64,000 nucleotides of DNA from Nemophila menziesii (lineage: Eukaryota; Streptophyta; Magnoliopsida; Boraginales; Hydrophyllaceae). Below, one piece after another: positions 1 through 11,921 of the stretch. Under the pieces are notes generated by a model. The model was given only the letters and a program-made list of their open reading frames with translations, did not search any database and was not told the origin of the DNA. Position numbers and translations under genes: made by a program. Position 1 is the stretch's first letter, and each line of letters begins with the position of its first letter. The stretch spans positions 12,512,296-12,576,295 of the forward strand of contig JARWIR010000024.1 of NCBI GenBank assembly GCA_029959085.1, read 5' to 3'.

Positions 1-1284
1 ATGTGATTATATTATGTTATAATTTGTCACTAAACAAAATATTGTTAGCCTAACACTCCTTTTAGTGTTAACTATAACAAATCATTAATCATTATACTGT
101 TGTTGTGCATTTAATCTTGTTTTAAAGCATGTTTTGTAAGCCATATGATAAACTAAGACAATAGAGGCTACAAACGAAAAGAGATGGCAGTATGAAAAGT
201 ATTTGATATCTTAAATATTAGCTTAGATAAATTATAAGTTGTCTATGAGCTTTTATTGATTGACTTGAGCCTTAGGAGTATAATCACTTGTTTTCAAAAC
301 CTCTGCATATCCATTATCAATTCATATTTTGAAAACTCTAGTCCTTTCCAATTACTCGTTATTTACGTGAAAAAAGATCACAATATTTAAAAGAGAATTC
401 CAATTGTTAAAGGGTTGGGAACATCTTTTGAGATCATTGTTAAAACTTTTTTGATCGATACTTAATATTGTTTTTGAAAAAGAACAAAATTTGCACAAAA
501 TGCTAGGCACGATACACCGTAGACCATCTAAAAGTGGTCAAATTGTCTCTCATTGAGCAAGGTGCATTGTAACGTAGAAGTACGTTACATCGTGAAGCCT
601 CTAAGAATTTATGTGTATATGAGCACAGTTAATCAAGATACATTTGAGAATTTGGGTGTATCTGAGCACGGTACACCACAAGGGAAGCATGGTACAACAT
701 GAAGCACCTAAGAATTTGGCATGGTTGAGCATGTTACACCATGGTTTAAATGAAAATTTATCCATTTTCAGATGAATTATGACCATTAGCGAACCTCATC
801 TATAACTAAAAGCTTATTTTCGAGATATTTAGCTCGTCTATCACGAATCTTTTGGCGCATTATATTATCAATCATTTAAAGAGATTTTTTGCATTTAAAA
901 CTCAAACATCATTTTCATTGCAACATATTATTATTATTTTTGTATTCACTCTTATTGAAGTATTATTAGCTTTACAAATCGCAAAATCCTAGTTGTATCC
1001 TACTATTTTAGATTAGAAACATGATTTTCCTTACACTAAAAAAGAGAAAGATTTGATCTTCATGTAAAGAAAATATAGGGGAAGTTACGAAGGGGTTGTA
1101 ACATATTTTTAATCTCACATTGGAAATGACATGCATTTTAGTGGAAAACTTGCAAATCTTAAAGGTAAAAAACCTCAAGTAGTGGACTAGATTTTAACAT
1201 GTTAAAATCACCATAAATTGCTTCTTTCTTTACTCTTTTACATTTCATATTTACCTTTTTTTTTTACAAAGAAAACCGGAAAAA
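1..1284. other. Intergenic, AT-rich, with a degenerate repeat
   Basis: I see no gene here. Between about 500 and 745 a degenerate unit recurs two to three times: a GAGCA-GGTACACCA-like piece followed by GTGAAGCxxCTAAGAATTT (around 590-610 and 700-717). It looks like worn tandem or transposon-derived sequence. The rest is AT-rich with no open frame of note. Confidence 0.4.
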
Positions 1285-1640
1285 TTACATCCTAATATTA
1301 GCTAAACTATTGTAGAATTCAGTAACAGAATTTGACGGGTGGCCAGAAACGTCAATTCCCCGCCGTGTTGCTTTAGCGACTCGATCTGCAATCGGGTTCA
1401 AATCTCTCTTAATATGAAAAATCTTCCAATTCGGGAATCTTTTCATCCATCCGAGTGCTTCATTAATCATTGGACTAATCTTCCAACTAATGCACCCACC
1501 CTTAACGATACCTTGTACAATTTCAAGGTTGTCAGAGTAGAAAGAGCTACTCTGTAAACGGAGGTCTGTTGCAGACCTCATGACCTGAAGAACGGCTCAA
1601 CCTTCTCCTTCGAGTGTTGAATTAATTCTTGCGCGTTTAA
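1285..1640 (-). pseudogene. RNase H-like (RVT_3) fragment of a LINE-type retroelement
   Basis: Read on the minus strand this encodes the second half of the RNase H-like domain found at the end of plant LINE ORF2 proteins and related domesticated genes. Visible landmarks are a STLEGEG segment, a stop codon where the family usually continues, then YSDNLEIVQGI and a late HIKRDLNPIADRVAKAT segment, which matches the HINRRLNNRVDKIAKEA segment of the LINE copy at 40926-41387. No start, no upstream reverse transcriptase and an internal stop make this a dead fragment. The family match is clear from the motif order; which LINE clade it came from cannot be told. Confidence 0.7.
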
Positions 1641-1809
1641 TAACTTTATACATTTCATATTTACCTTGTTGGTTTATTTGCCTCATTCATATTGCCAAAC
1701 CAACCTATAAACTAGATAACTCCCCAAATATTTCATATTGTCAAACCATGACCTATAAGCTAGATAACTTCCCAAATATTTGATAAGTTGTATCGAAAAT
1801 ATTTCTAAC

Positions 1810-2090
1810 TGTTATGAAATATTATAATTAGTAGGTATTATTCTAGAGTAGGCTTTGTAATTTCTCTTCTTTGTTCTTTATAAATCTAATATTTAATCAT
1901 ATATAATGGTGTATAGTAGGCTAGTCCAAGAGTCCATAATTCTCTATATAAAGGCTAGTTGATCATTGTTTCTTTTACACACTTTTGCCTATTTTTACAG
2001 AATAGTAAACAGGCCTAGTAAACAGGCCTGATGCATAAGACGAATAAAACTTCTCCCTTATCTTTATACTTTTCTTCTTGTTTTACAACA
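1810..2090 (+). mobile_element. Candidate solo LTR (Copia-like), 281 bp
   Basis: The segment starts TGTTATGAAAT and ends TTTTACAACA, so it has the TGTT...AACA ends of many plant LTRs. It contains a TATA-like TCTATATAAAGG at about 1942-1953 and an AATAAAA poly(A) signal near 2043, in the right order for U3-R-U5. The flanking 5 bp are CTAAC (1805-1809) and TTAAC (2091-2095), a 4/5 match as expected for an aged target duplication. No internal retrotransposon sequence adjoins it, hence a solo LTR. The assignment to Copia rests only on size and end sequence. Confidence 0.5.
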
Positions 2091-2297
2091 TTAACTAATA
2101 TAGTTTATTGAAAAAAAACTAACTAATATAATATTTAATCCTAAGTTTTTATTAATCATTATTTTTAAAGAGACCTATCAAACCCACCCACGTTAACACA
2201 CAATAAGAGATATATAAATTTAAATATACAATAATATATTTGGAGTTACACAAATTTTTCATAACTCATTTTGATGTACATTAAATTTTCATAACTC

Positions 2298-2422
2298 TGA
2301 GATCGATAGTTGGCCTAGTGGTTAGGTTACTCCGCAGAGACCAAGAGGTCCTGGGATCGAATCTCATTGGAGTCATTTACTCCGAGTCCAAAGTGGCTCT
2401 CTCAAGTATTCAAAAAAAAAAA
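2298..2422 (+). mobile_element. tRNA-derived SINE, copy 1
   Basis: A short retroposon with a tRNA-like head. The RNA polymerase III A box is TGGCCTAGTGG (2311-2321) and the B box is GGATCGAATCTC (about 2354-2365). It ends in an A-rich tail. It is flanked by a 10-bp direct repeat TTCATAACTC (2288-2297 and 2423-2432), the target duplication made by LINE-type integration. The body is nearly identical to the copy at 43724-43848. It is not a functional tRNA: the acceptor and anticodon stems do not close. Confidence 0.85.
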
Positions 2423-2432
2423 TTCATAACTC

Positions 2433-3492
2433 ATGTTATTCTTTATAGATGTGAAAAAAAATTAATAACCCCTGATAAAATTAAATTTAACTCGTTTACA
2501 TTGAATTCAAATCAAACACAGATTAACCGTTCATAACAAAATTTTCAATAAAATCAATTGATCATCGACAAAAATAATGCATGTTATTGATTTGCTTGAA
2601 AACATATCGATTTATACAAAACACATTTTTATACCTATTGAATATTATATATATATATAAAGATAAATCATTGGTTGAGAGTTACACTGAAAAGAAACAT
2701 GTGTATGAATGCGTGAGATGAAATGAAACATGAATAATTAGGGTGGAGTCAAAATAGTTTCTGAAAACAATTTAGTCAAAACTAATCTCAAGAGTTTAAA
2801 TAAGATTAGAAATGGATTTTTTTTTTTTTTTTGGTTACAGAATTACAGTGGTACAAGCCTATTGAACAAATCCTGTTCAAGTAAAGTCTTATGGATGTTC
2901 AACTTGAGAAACGATAATTACTTTGAGAGTTTATGCAATGAAGTTTGAAATCTGGAAAAAAAAAAGTTGATTTTTTTCGATTGTTCAATGAATGCAAAAT
3001 AAAAATTAGTTATTTTGATTCATTTCTTAATTCTATTTTTACTTGAAGGTAAAGACATAATTGAAATATCACATATTCTTAACTACTACGTTGCTGCCTT
3101 TTACTTTTAAAATGAATGTTGTGGTGAGACACGATTAATTAACAAAAGTTGAACCCTAATTGATCATCAATAGAGTTATGATTTAGATATTTATATTTTA
3201 TTGGACATAGGTTTAGGTATTATAAAAACATTTTTATGTTCGTAAAAAAATGAGTAAAATAATATTTGTCTATCCCCCTCCATGTGAGTACTAAAATAAC
3301 TAATAGATTTCAAAGTTATATTGAGAATTAAAATAAAAAATCCAAGAATTAATAATTAAACAACACAAAGCAGCTCTACAAGTATGAAACTAAATTATAT
3401 TCTCAAAATTTACACCAGACAATAAAACCATTTCTGGTAAATATACCAAAAATTACACTCAAAAGACTTAATTAAAATAAGATCGCATAATA
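2433..3492. other. Intergenic; includes TIC40 3' flank
   Basis: AT-rich sequence with poly(T) and poly(A) runs (for example 2818-2832) and an AT dinucleotide run near 2650. I see no coding region. The part next to 3492 must hold the TIC40 3' untranslated region, but I cannot fix the poly(A) site. Confidence 0.5.
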
Positions 3493-6450
3493 TTACGGTG
3501 AACCTGCTACACCAGGAAATAGCTGTGATATTTTATTAAAAACATCCATTACCTCCTTATCATTTTGATATTTCGCAATGCTCAAAGGATTTTGTGAACA
3601 CTGCAAGTAAATCATTCATGCTTAAAGTTAATTAATTATCTTAATAAAAGACAAATAAAAATAAAAATATAAATATAAATAACAGAAACTCACATCCATT
3701 ATAGCTGCTTGAACTCTTGGATTTTGAAAAGCCATGGCTACTTCTGGGTTTGCCATTATTTTTGATATAACTTCCTCTGGTGTAAGCCCTATTTGATCTG
3801 CAATGCATATATTAATATTAATTAACCCACTAAAAATAGTAAAATGAATTTAATACATATATATATTAATTAATTACCAAACTGCTGCTTAATTTCAGGG
3901 CTACTAAGGTCAAAATCTTTCAAAGTATCCATCATTCTGTTATCCCATGCAGGGCTTCCTCCCATGTTATTTCTGAAACAGAAAACAAATTTTTATTTTT
4001 AATTTATTTTTTTTTTGGTCAAAAAAGAGTAAAGAAAAATGTAAAAAAATTGTTTGTAATAATGTAAAGACTCACAGCATATCTTGTAATTGCGCACGAT
4101 ATTCTGGATTTTGCAGCATCCCTGTTATAAGATATGTTTTATGCGTTATTTACATAATTAATTACTCAGAATTTAATTTAGATTTTGGATTTTTTTTAAT
4201 TAATAAGAGAACTTACACTTAAAAGTTGTGGGATTTCTCATCTCCTCTGGTAAATAGCTGAAATCACAGAAAATATATTATACTGCCTTTCAAGGACCAA
4301 ATTATCAAGATAAAAAGGCAATGAAGAGAAATCCATACCGTAAAAAGAATATTTATGGAAAAAGAAAAAACAAAAGTTAAAAATAAAATCTTACGGAAAA
4401 ACCATTTGTTGCACAGTTGGATCTTCCATCATTTTCTCCAAAGCATCTACAGTTAAGGGACTTGATTTTCCTGTTCATTCAAAAATCTTATGCTATTTAA
4501 TTACGATTTTAAAAAATCTTATGGTTTTCAAAAGTTTAGGATTTTAAAGAAAAAATTCATTTTGAAATCCCTACTTTTGATGGGTTCTAACTTTTTTTTT
4601 TTAACAATTTTCTTTCAAAATCATTTGTGTGTGAGATGGCAAGGAATATAGCCATTATATTGTATATTTGTATATCCTAATTATGTGTCTATTATATCTT
4701 AAAAATTATTCAAGCTTCTATCAGAAAAGAGAATTTAAAATTCATCACATAATTTCTAATGAGTAAAATTTATTCCCCTCTCTTTAGTTTTTTTCTCTCT
4801 TGGTTTCTATTTTTAATTCATGGATTATACAAACTGAAACATAATCTTTTGAAATCTTGGTTAAATAAATAGCTAAAATAGCTTAATATGTACAAATATC
4901 TTTACAGATCAGTTTTTACTGTGTTCAACTTACCTGTTGAAGAGAAAGCTTCAGAAGCACCAGTTCCAGGTATAGATGCAGCTCCATTTTGAGAAACCTT
5001 CACAATGTGTAAGTATTTAATAATCATATAATTAATAATAATTAATAAATATTATCATAGAAAAACATAGCTATAAATAAAGCCTCACTCACTTGCTCAG
5101 GAGATTCAAAACTCTTAGGTGTATCAGCTTTAAATGATTCTTTGTAACTCTCGAAAGCACTTTTTTGAACTGTTTCTTCAGGTGAAACATCTACAAAAGC
5201 TGGAAATAAAATTCTATTTAAATTAACACCACAATAAAAAAAAGTAAAATAAATTATATCAAACACTTTATAGTTACCGATTTTTTTTGGCTCTTTTACT
5301 GGTTCTTTATCATCTTTAACTGTTTCTTTGGGTTGCTCCTCCACTTTGGTGGCAGATACATCAACAGTGACAGATTGAGGTTTAAATTGTGGTGGTGGTG
5401 GTGGTGGTGATGGTGGTGGTTGAGTATATGCAGGTGGTGGAGGGAAAGGGAAAGGTGTCCCTGTAGCAAAGGGGTTATTGGTAAATTGGTTATTTTGTGT
5501 GTTCATTTGTCCCATCATTGTTTTCATAGCTTGTTGCATTGCATATCTCTGAAAATCAACAAAAAATTATAAATTCACATAATAATAATTTCTTTTTCAT
5601 CATATATTACCTTCAGATATGAAGCCACCTGACACAAAAATAAATGAAAAAAAAGTCAGAAAATTAAATTTATTTTGAATAAGCAAAAGAGAGAAAAGAT
5701 TCGAAATTTACAATCTTACCCAAGAGAAAACAGCTGAGAATCCAACACCAACTGCTATCCAAAAGAGTGGAGATCCACTGTTTGAGAAAAGGACAAAACC
5801 GTAAATAAATGAATTATTGGGGTAAAAAAAGTTAAGAATTGGGAAAATTAATGTTAAATTACCCAGTAGAAGAAGGTGGTGGAGCTTGAAATTGTGGATT
5901 TACACCAACTGAAGAAGTTTCCTTGCTATTTGAAGATGTAATACTTGCAAAACGGTCACTTTGTATCTTCTCTATCACTGAACAATCAATTAAACACCAT
6001 TAAAATGGAGAAGAAAAGAAATAGAATTGATGAGTGAAAAGAATCTAAGTAGCCCAAATTGGTTATTTTTAGGTAATTATTAAATTCACAGCACAACTAA
6101 TAGATTTTTCATATTTTAAGTGAGAATAAGTAGAGCCAGCATTAGCATTTCTCTCAAGAAGAGCAATTAACACTTTTTAATTCATTAGACATATTTGAAT
6201 ATAAATATATTAGACAGTTAAGCAATACATTAAAACCAGAGAGTTGTGATAAATTACCAATGTTTTTGGTGTTTTTTGAGCCCTGAAGATAAGCGAAAGC
6301 TACAAAGGAAGAAGATTGTCTGCTGAGCCTGGTTAATTTGTTGGGTTTCTTTGGCAAACAAAAAAAGGGCTTTTGAAAGATTGAATTTCTGGGGTTTGGT
6401 GAAAGACCCAGTACTGTTTTTGGTGAAGAAAGTAAGCTTAAATTTTCCAT
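3493..6450 (-). CDS. TIC40: Tic40, chloroplast inner-envelope translocon co-chaperone
   Basis: Tic40 is anchored in the chloroplast inner envelope and works in the stroma with Tic110 and the Hsp93/ClpC motor during protein import (family knowledge). I assembled 13 exons with GT-AG borders: 6450-6258, 5977-5863, 5777-5720, 5628-5611, 5548-5278, 5199-5093, 4997-4934, 4470-4395, 4257-4217, 4121-4076, 3972-3878, 3797-3694 and 3600-3493. They total 1296 nt, or 431 residues, close to Arabidopsis Tic40. Residues 1 to about 65 look like a Ser-rich transit peptide. About 103-122 form one membrane span (SGSPLFWIAVGVGFSAVF), followed by an 18-nt micro-exon (VASYLK). About 160-185 are proline-rich. The C-terminal third has Sti1/Hop-type repeats, with conserved MANPEVAMAFQNP and SQNPLSIAKYQND. 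All frames join without a stop. The start is the first in-frame ATG, with a typical transit sequence after it. Confidence 0.95.
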
Positions 6451-7639
6451 TTTTTGTATCTTTACAAAGAAAATGGAAAGAAAGACGCGAAATCGATGAT
6501 GATATCAAGAGGGTTTGCACACAGAAACAAAAAAACGAGAGAAGAGTGAAGTGAAGTGTTTATTGTTGCTAATTCGGACAGATATTTCAGTATCTTGATT
6601 GGAAATGATAGGGCGAGTTTTGGTATCCGGGTTGGCCCGAGTCAACAAACATCCTTGAAAGATCCTACTATTCTTATTCTTATTCTTTTTCTTTTTCCAA
6701 GATTCATTTTTTGTTCTAAAAACTTGCATTTTCTTTTTCTAATATATATATATATTTTGTTAAACATGAATTTCATAAATGACAAAGATTCCCCAAAAGT
6801 TACAAAGTGGTCTGGCTAAACCCTCGGGTAAAGCATCCCTTATAAATAACCAATCTAACGAGAGACTTGGGTTAAAAGTCCAATTGTCAAACAACAATCT
6901 TTTAAGTTGTTGTTTGACTATTTTTTTTTTTTTTTGTCAAACGTGTTGTTTGACTATCCAGTTAGCACAAACATTCTTACTCTCAGGAGTAAAGAAGTAG
7001 TTAATATCCCTATTACAAGAAATATTGGAGGCAAGAAAACTAATAATAACCTAGCCAATCTCTCGGTTGAAATGTCTGGGGTACAATCATTGAAAATTTG
7101 CATATGTACGTGGATATGATTGCACAACTATAGTATTTTCCTTGACCTCCAAGACCTTTACTTCAATTAGGGTTTCTGGCTTGAAATCCCAAGCTTGCCC
7201 ATCCAAAATCTGTCCCGGTACAGTAGTTACTGTACATTCAGAGACTACAATGTTATTACCAAGTTTATAGCTAGCATCAACATATACTTAATGGAGGGTT
7301 TACTAGAACTACTCCTTTTCATCTGGTTTATTTTAATAATTACTTTGTGTTTTGTTTTGATACATCTACTAGCCTCAGGCTCATTGGGACTTTTGTGAAT
7401 TGTCAAGAACTCATCACAGACTATCATTTCTTTAGTAGCTATATTATTTGGGTCTAATTTTGTATCTTTAAAATATAATCATTCAATCCTTTCTAGATTG
7501 TCCAGGCAGTCATGGCAGACTTTTCAATAATATAGGATTCTTTCTCAAGTGTTTCAGCTATTTTAATCAGGTTTAGAAACCATCCATCAAAGTTTCTAGT
7601 ATTTTCATTACTTGTAAAGAATCACATTGGAGTGTTATA
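6451..7639. other. TIC40 upstream region and intergenic DNA
   Basis: The first 100 bases or so upstream of 6450 should hold the TIC40 5' leader, and the promoter lies beyond it on the minus strand. I cannot fix a TATA box. A TTGTTTGAC-type short repeat occurs around 6885-6960, and an AT run at about 6740-6757. No gene is recognised. Parts of 7000-7640 may be further 3' LINE debris continuing from the next feature. Confidence 0.4.
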
Positions 7640-8400
7640 TCAAGTAGCTCCTGCTCAATCACAGTCAAAGAGTAGATGCTAACATCTTCCTTCACGTTAT
7701 GACAAATTATACATAGATTATTTATAGCACACTTTCTTTTAATTTTATTGTCCTCGGTGGCTAATGCGTTTTTACATAGCCAGAGGAGATTCCTAACTTT
7801 AGGAGGTATATTGAGGCTTCAGACATTATTCCATAGATTTTTGGTTGTGAGTAGGATCCTTATGGTACATTATCTTTTTCTTTCTTCTCTTTTTTCTCAG
7901 CGATACTCTTTTTATAGGCATACATTCGACTTGTTATATTTCCATCTTTATTCAAGGCTGGTATATCTCCACATAAGGTATATGTTGTATTAATGTTTAC
8001 TAATTTTCTGCTATCTTTGGAGAGAATATGTTTCTAACTAGTGGGTTGTTCCACTTTTTAGTTATTTGCGAGAAGAGCTCATATACCTATTTTATTTCAG
8101 TGTTGTTGGGTTTTTCTAGTCTCCCAACTCCTGGTATTCAGGAGGAATCTCAGATGTTTATACTTTTTCCTTCTCCAACTTTCCAATTTATATCATTTGA
8201 AAATAAATTCTTCCTTCAAGTATGCTTCTCCTACCCAATGAAGGAGTTTGTCCTATTTTAGCTCTTATAAAAACAAGATTGTAATAATATATTCCTTTGT
8301 AGTTTTGCTAAAAGGGAGTTTGTCTTATTTATAAGTCTTCGTGCATTTAAATCCAATAGGGATTGATTCATAATTCTTAAATTTTTAAAGTTCATACCTC
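7640..8400 (-). pseudogene. Decayed LINE ORF2 fragment (reverse-transcriptase zinc-binding region)
   Basis: Minus-strand conceptual reading gives interrupted pieces of the C-terminal part of a plant LINE ORF2. Near the top of the span are NLRIMNQSLLDLNARR-like and INWKVGEGKSINI-like segments. Lower down, near 7640-7830, is the zinc-binding (zf-RVT) block NIPPKVRNLLWLCKNALA, followed by KRKCAINNLCIICHN, with Cys-X2-Cys-His spacing. The block lines up with the equivalent region of the LINE at 28280-28460. Several stops and frame changes make it non-functional, and no reverse transcriptase core is present. Confidence 0.7.
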
Positions 8401-9354
8401 CATTATCTTTGAGTAAATACCCTTGTTGCCCCTATACTTTCCCCGAATTGTCAGCTTACCCCTATTTCATATAAAGTGTAACTTTATCCCCTATCTTTCC
8501 AAAAACGTGACTCGATACCCCCTTTGGACGGATTCCGTCCATTTCCGCCGGTAACCTGTCACGTGCAACACATTTGCGCATTTTATTTAATATTAAAAAC
8601 GTTTTTAATTAACTAATAACAATACCCTTATATTCAGAAGGGAAATTTTGATATTTATTAATCAAATAATACTTTAATACCATATATTAAAACATAAATC
8701 AAAATCAATACCTATAATCATTTTCTTCACAACTCCTTTGATGATCTGAGAGATGAACACCAAGCAAAAACAAAAAGAAAACCTAAAACTTACCTCTTCA
8801 CACTCAAAGTCGAACAACAAAGAAATCTCTTCAAACTCCCACATCTCTTCCCACTCGCATTGGAACAAAAACCAAAAAGAAATCTCTTTACCCATGTCTC
8901 ACATTCATACCAAGCCCGCCACTCGAGGACCATCTCTTCCCACTCGCTATGGAACAAAAAACAAAAAAGGAATCTCTTTACACTCATTTTCCCACCAAGA
9001 TGCTCCCATGCACAAGAAAATCGTTGCCACTCAGGACCATTCTCCACCACTATCAACGATCGGCTTGGTTACGCAACCAACAATCGAAGAACCCAAATTA
9101 AGGTAAAAAAATAATTTTTACCACTGAAACTCTAAAAAATTGAATAATTTTTAACCTAATCTCATCACTTTTACAATTTTTCAAAATTATCTGATTTAAG
9201 TATAATTACAGTCGTGATGTTTATTATATTTTGTTACAAATCCTACAATGGCCATTCTATGAGCCTTGGAAGCCTTCTATCGTATGAGAAGTGATGCGGT
9301 AAAAACAACGTATATAGGTAGGGATGCGGCATGAGTTTTGTGGGTCCCATAAAT
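8401..9354. other. Intergenic with possible MULE end and MAT1-leader-like segment
   Basis: 8408-8570 begins GAGTAAATACCCTTG and is rich in CCCC-containing text of the kind found in the terminal repeats of plant Mutator-type elements, but I found no matching inverted end, so it is only a candidate. About 9040-9115 resembles the 5' leader of MAT1 at 42405-42481, including an exact 28-bp match (9083-9110 and 42453-42480) that ends in a possible splice donor AAG|GTAAAA. I see no convincing protein in the open frames here. Confidence 0.4.
8842..8983. repeat. Short direct repeat, two copies about 91 bp apart
   Basis: The phrase ATCTCTTCCCACTCGC, then a near-copy of TGGAACAAAAA and an AAAAGGAATCTCTTTAC-like tail, occurs at about 8842-8895 and again at about 8932-8983. 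It looks like a local tandem duplication. No function can be assigned. Confidence 0.6.
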
Positions 9355-9414
9355 TGTCTTGATTGTTAGAGTGAGCAAATTGGTCTTATACTGTATTCTT
9401 TGTATTATTTTGTA

Positions 9415-10074
9415 GTAAATATCCATTTGGTGCAACTGTGGGAGATGGTCACTATTGGAGTGAGCAATTTGGTCTTAATTTGTATTTTTTGAATTGTTTT
9501 GCAGTAAATATCCATTTGGCACAACTGTTGGAGTCTTATACTGTAAATATTATTGTTTACATCCACACTTTGTTCCTCCTCATTCAATTTTTCACCATTA
9601 TTGTTTCCTTACCACTATCATACTTCTAGTATGAATTATTTTGCAGTAAATATCCATTTGGCGCAACTATTGGAGTGAGCAATTTGGTCTTATATAGTAT
9701 TCTTTGAATATTTGCAGTCAATATCCATTTGGCGCAACTGTTATAGTCTTATACTATAAATATTTATTGTTTACATCCACACTTTGTTCCTCCTCATTCA
9801 ATTTTCTACCACTATTGTTTGCATTAACACTATCATACTTCTTGTTTAAATTATTTTGCAGTAAATATCCACTTGGTGCAACTATTGGAGACGGTCACTG
9901 TTAGAGTGAGAAATTTGGTCTTATACTGTATTCTTTGAATTGTTTGTAGTAAATATCCATTTGGCGCAACTGATGGAGTCTTATACTGTAAATATTTATT
10001 GTTTACACCCACGCTTTGTTCTGTTCTTTCAGTTTTCTACCATTATTGTTTGTATTACCACTATCATACTTCTT
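9415..10074. repeat. Tandem repeat, three units of 213-231 bp
   Basis: Three head-to-tail copies start with GTAAATATCCATTTGG or a close variant at 9415, 9646 and 9861. Each contains a second internal copy of that phrase (about 9505, 9718 and 9949), a TTACATCCACACTTTGTTC-like segment and a CCACTATCATACTTCTT end. Part of a further unit precedes 9415. The copies differ by substitutions and small indels, so the array is not fresh. It looks like a minor local satellite, and I see no coding content. Confidence 0.85.
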
Positions 10075-11528
10075 CCCAAAACCACTCTTAAGTTCACTCC
10101 CCATTGTGAAATTGTTACTCACTCTAATCATCAGCGAAATAGGTACATATTTTGGCACAGTAACCTCAAAAACATCTTCCTTCACCTGCTTATTCAAAGT
10201 ATAATTTCTTGGTCCCATTTAAAACTCCTTAACGTCAGCTTTACAAAGCAAAAAGAATTAAGTAAAATTGGTCCAGAAACGAGCACAAATGAATAGTAAT
10301 TAATCAGCTTCAACTAATACATTTCTAGAAAAATGTAGATACGTTTATTAAATTGATGTTGATTCTAATGATAAGCTTGTGATTAGCAAAAAGTAGCAAT
10401 TTTTTTAGCAAAATATGTTAACACAGTGCAACCGCACGTGTATTCACAAACTCCACTAATGGTCGACAAAACTGAAAAAGTGGATTGCCTTTTAGCTTTA
10501 TACTATTAAAGCAATTACTCCTCAACTTATTAATGCCCTTACCGAAAAAGGAAACATAATTAAAAAGGATCAAAAAAAAATCTCGGCGAGACTTCGGCAA
10601 TCCTCTTCCCTACCACCGTTGGTCAAACCCACGACGTGGCCACGTACTACTAAGCAGTCAACGACAGTCAGTCGAAAGTCAAACGTCAGTCAACCCAATC
10701 AAAACCAGTCAAACCCTAGGGAGAGAAAGCTAGAAAGAAGGGAGAGCATTTTTTGCTTTTGTTCTTTGTTCCACTTGATTCGTTTCGCTCAATTTTTTAG
10801 CGAGTGACATTTTGTTTCTTTTTTCTTTTTGTCGTTGCATGTGTTTATTGTGTTGTTATGTTTTTTTTCTTATTCTGATAGTAATTTACTTTATTCCTTT
10901 TATTGTCTTTCTTATTTTTTTAATCGTGTAAGTGTGCAATATTTTAGAATGAAGTTGTTTTACATAAAGGAGACTGTTAGGGGCCTCTTTTTACAAGTAT
11001 TTTTTTCCGATACAAGAAAGGTTTAAAAGATCCGGAAGTAATGACTTCCTACTATTACTTATTGTTTAACTATGTGTGCTCTGTATCACTCAGCAATAAC
11101 TATTCTTCGTTAACAATCGCCATAAGGCATCTGATGGATCCCTATACACAGTCAGACCCTCTTCCTTCATCATATCAAATCTTGTCATCCAATCCACGTA
11201 ATTATTCATTTCGCGAAAACTTCATACCAGCTCAAAACCTGTGCTAGACGCCAAAGATATCACAAGTCTTTATAGTATGTATCTTTTTTTATTGGCTCTT
11301 AATTTTTTTTCCTTCAACAAAAAAGAAAAAGAAGAAATAGAAAATGTGCATATAATAATCCATACCCCCAAAGAGAAGATGATACTAACCTTCTTTTAAC
11401 CAAAGAAAAAAGGATAATGACCCGATAAGGCATTAACTATTTACAAATTCACATCCATCCTCCGTTTTATCCTCATAAACAATCTATCCACCAAATAAAT
11501 AAGCTTCTTCTTCCCCATTTACCCTCAT
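10075..11528. other. Intergenic; W-box-like cluster at 10618-10717
   Basis: I see no gene. Between 10618 and 10717 the pentamer GTCAA, the reverse of the W-box core TTGAC, occurs about five times. It is followed by a pyrimidine-rich, leader-like stretch, but no open frame of recognisable function follows. The remainder is AT-rich. Confidence 0.35.
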
Positions 11529-11921
11529 ATTTCGCCATTTTTGCAATCTCGCGCTATCGCTCTCGCATATCTGTGTCTTTTGCATAGCATACATGTATTT
11601 ATCTTTGGTGGCTAAATCTATAAGCATTTTCGCTTTCTAGATCTAAAGAAATTACTGCATAACCAAAGCTTCCGATTTCGCATAAGGTACACCTCTCTCT
11701 CACATACACACACTCTCAAACATATAGCACCCACTAGTAAATTAATCTTGTAAATTGTATATTTAATTTGTCTCCTATTGCAATTTGTAGATACTTCTTG
11801 GAATATTGGCAATCTGAGTAATACCCATCTCAAAATAATCGAAAATTTTGGATTTCTTTTGGAAGCTTAGTTGAGAAAATATATCAGGGCGGGTTTATAT
11901 GAAGGTGTGTTACAAGAGTAC
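11529..11921 (+). other. Probable 5' leader of the MUSTANG-like gene, with a leader intron
   Basis: The stretch upstream of the transposase-derived gene has a plausible intron: a donor CATAAG|GTACAC at about 11685 and an acceptor TTTGTAG|ATACTTC at about 11790. The reading frame stays open from a TTG at 11871 into the gene, but the first in-frame ATG is at 11922. The transcription start is not visible. Inference only; a transcript would decide. Confidence 0.4.

Noticed and set aside
2311..2372. Possible tRNA gene (A and B boxes present)
   Set aside because: The sequence does not fold into acceptor and anticodon arms, and it has an A-rich tail and target duplication, so it is a SINE.
8753..9106. 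117-codon open frame rich in Ser, His, Lys
   Set aside because: Mostly a direct duplication, open in three frames, with no domain and no supporting gene structure.
9415..10074. CRISPR-like array
   Set aside because: The units are long, imperfect tandem repeats without constant short repeats and unique spacers, in a plant genome.
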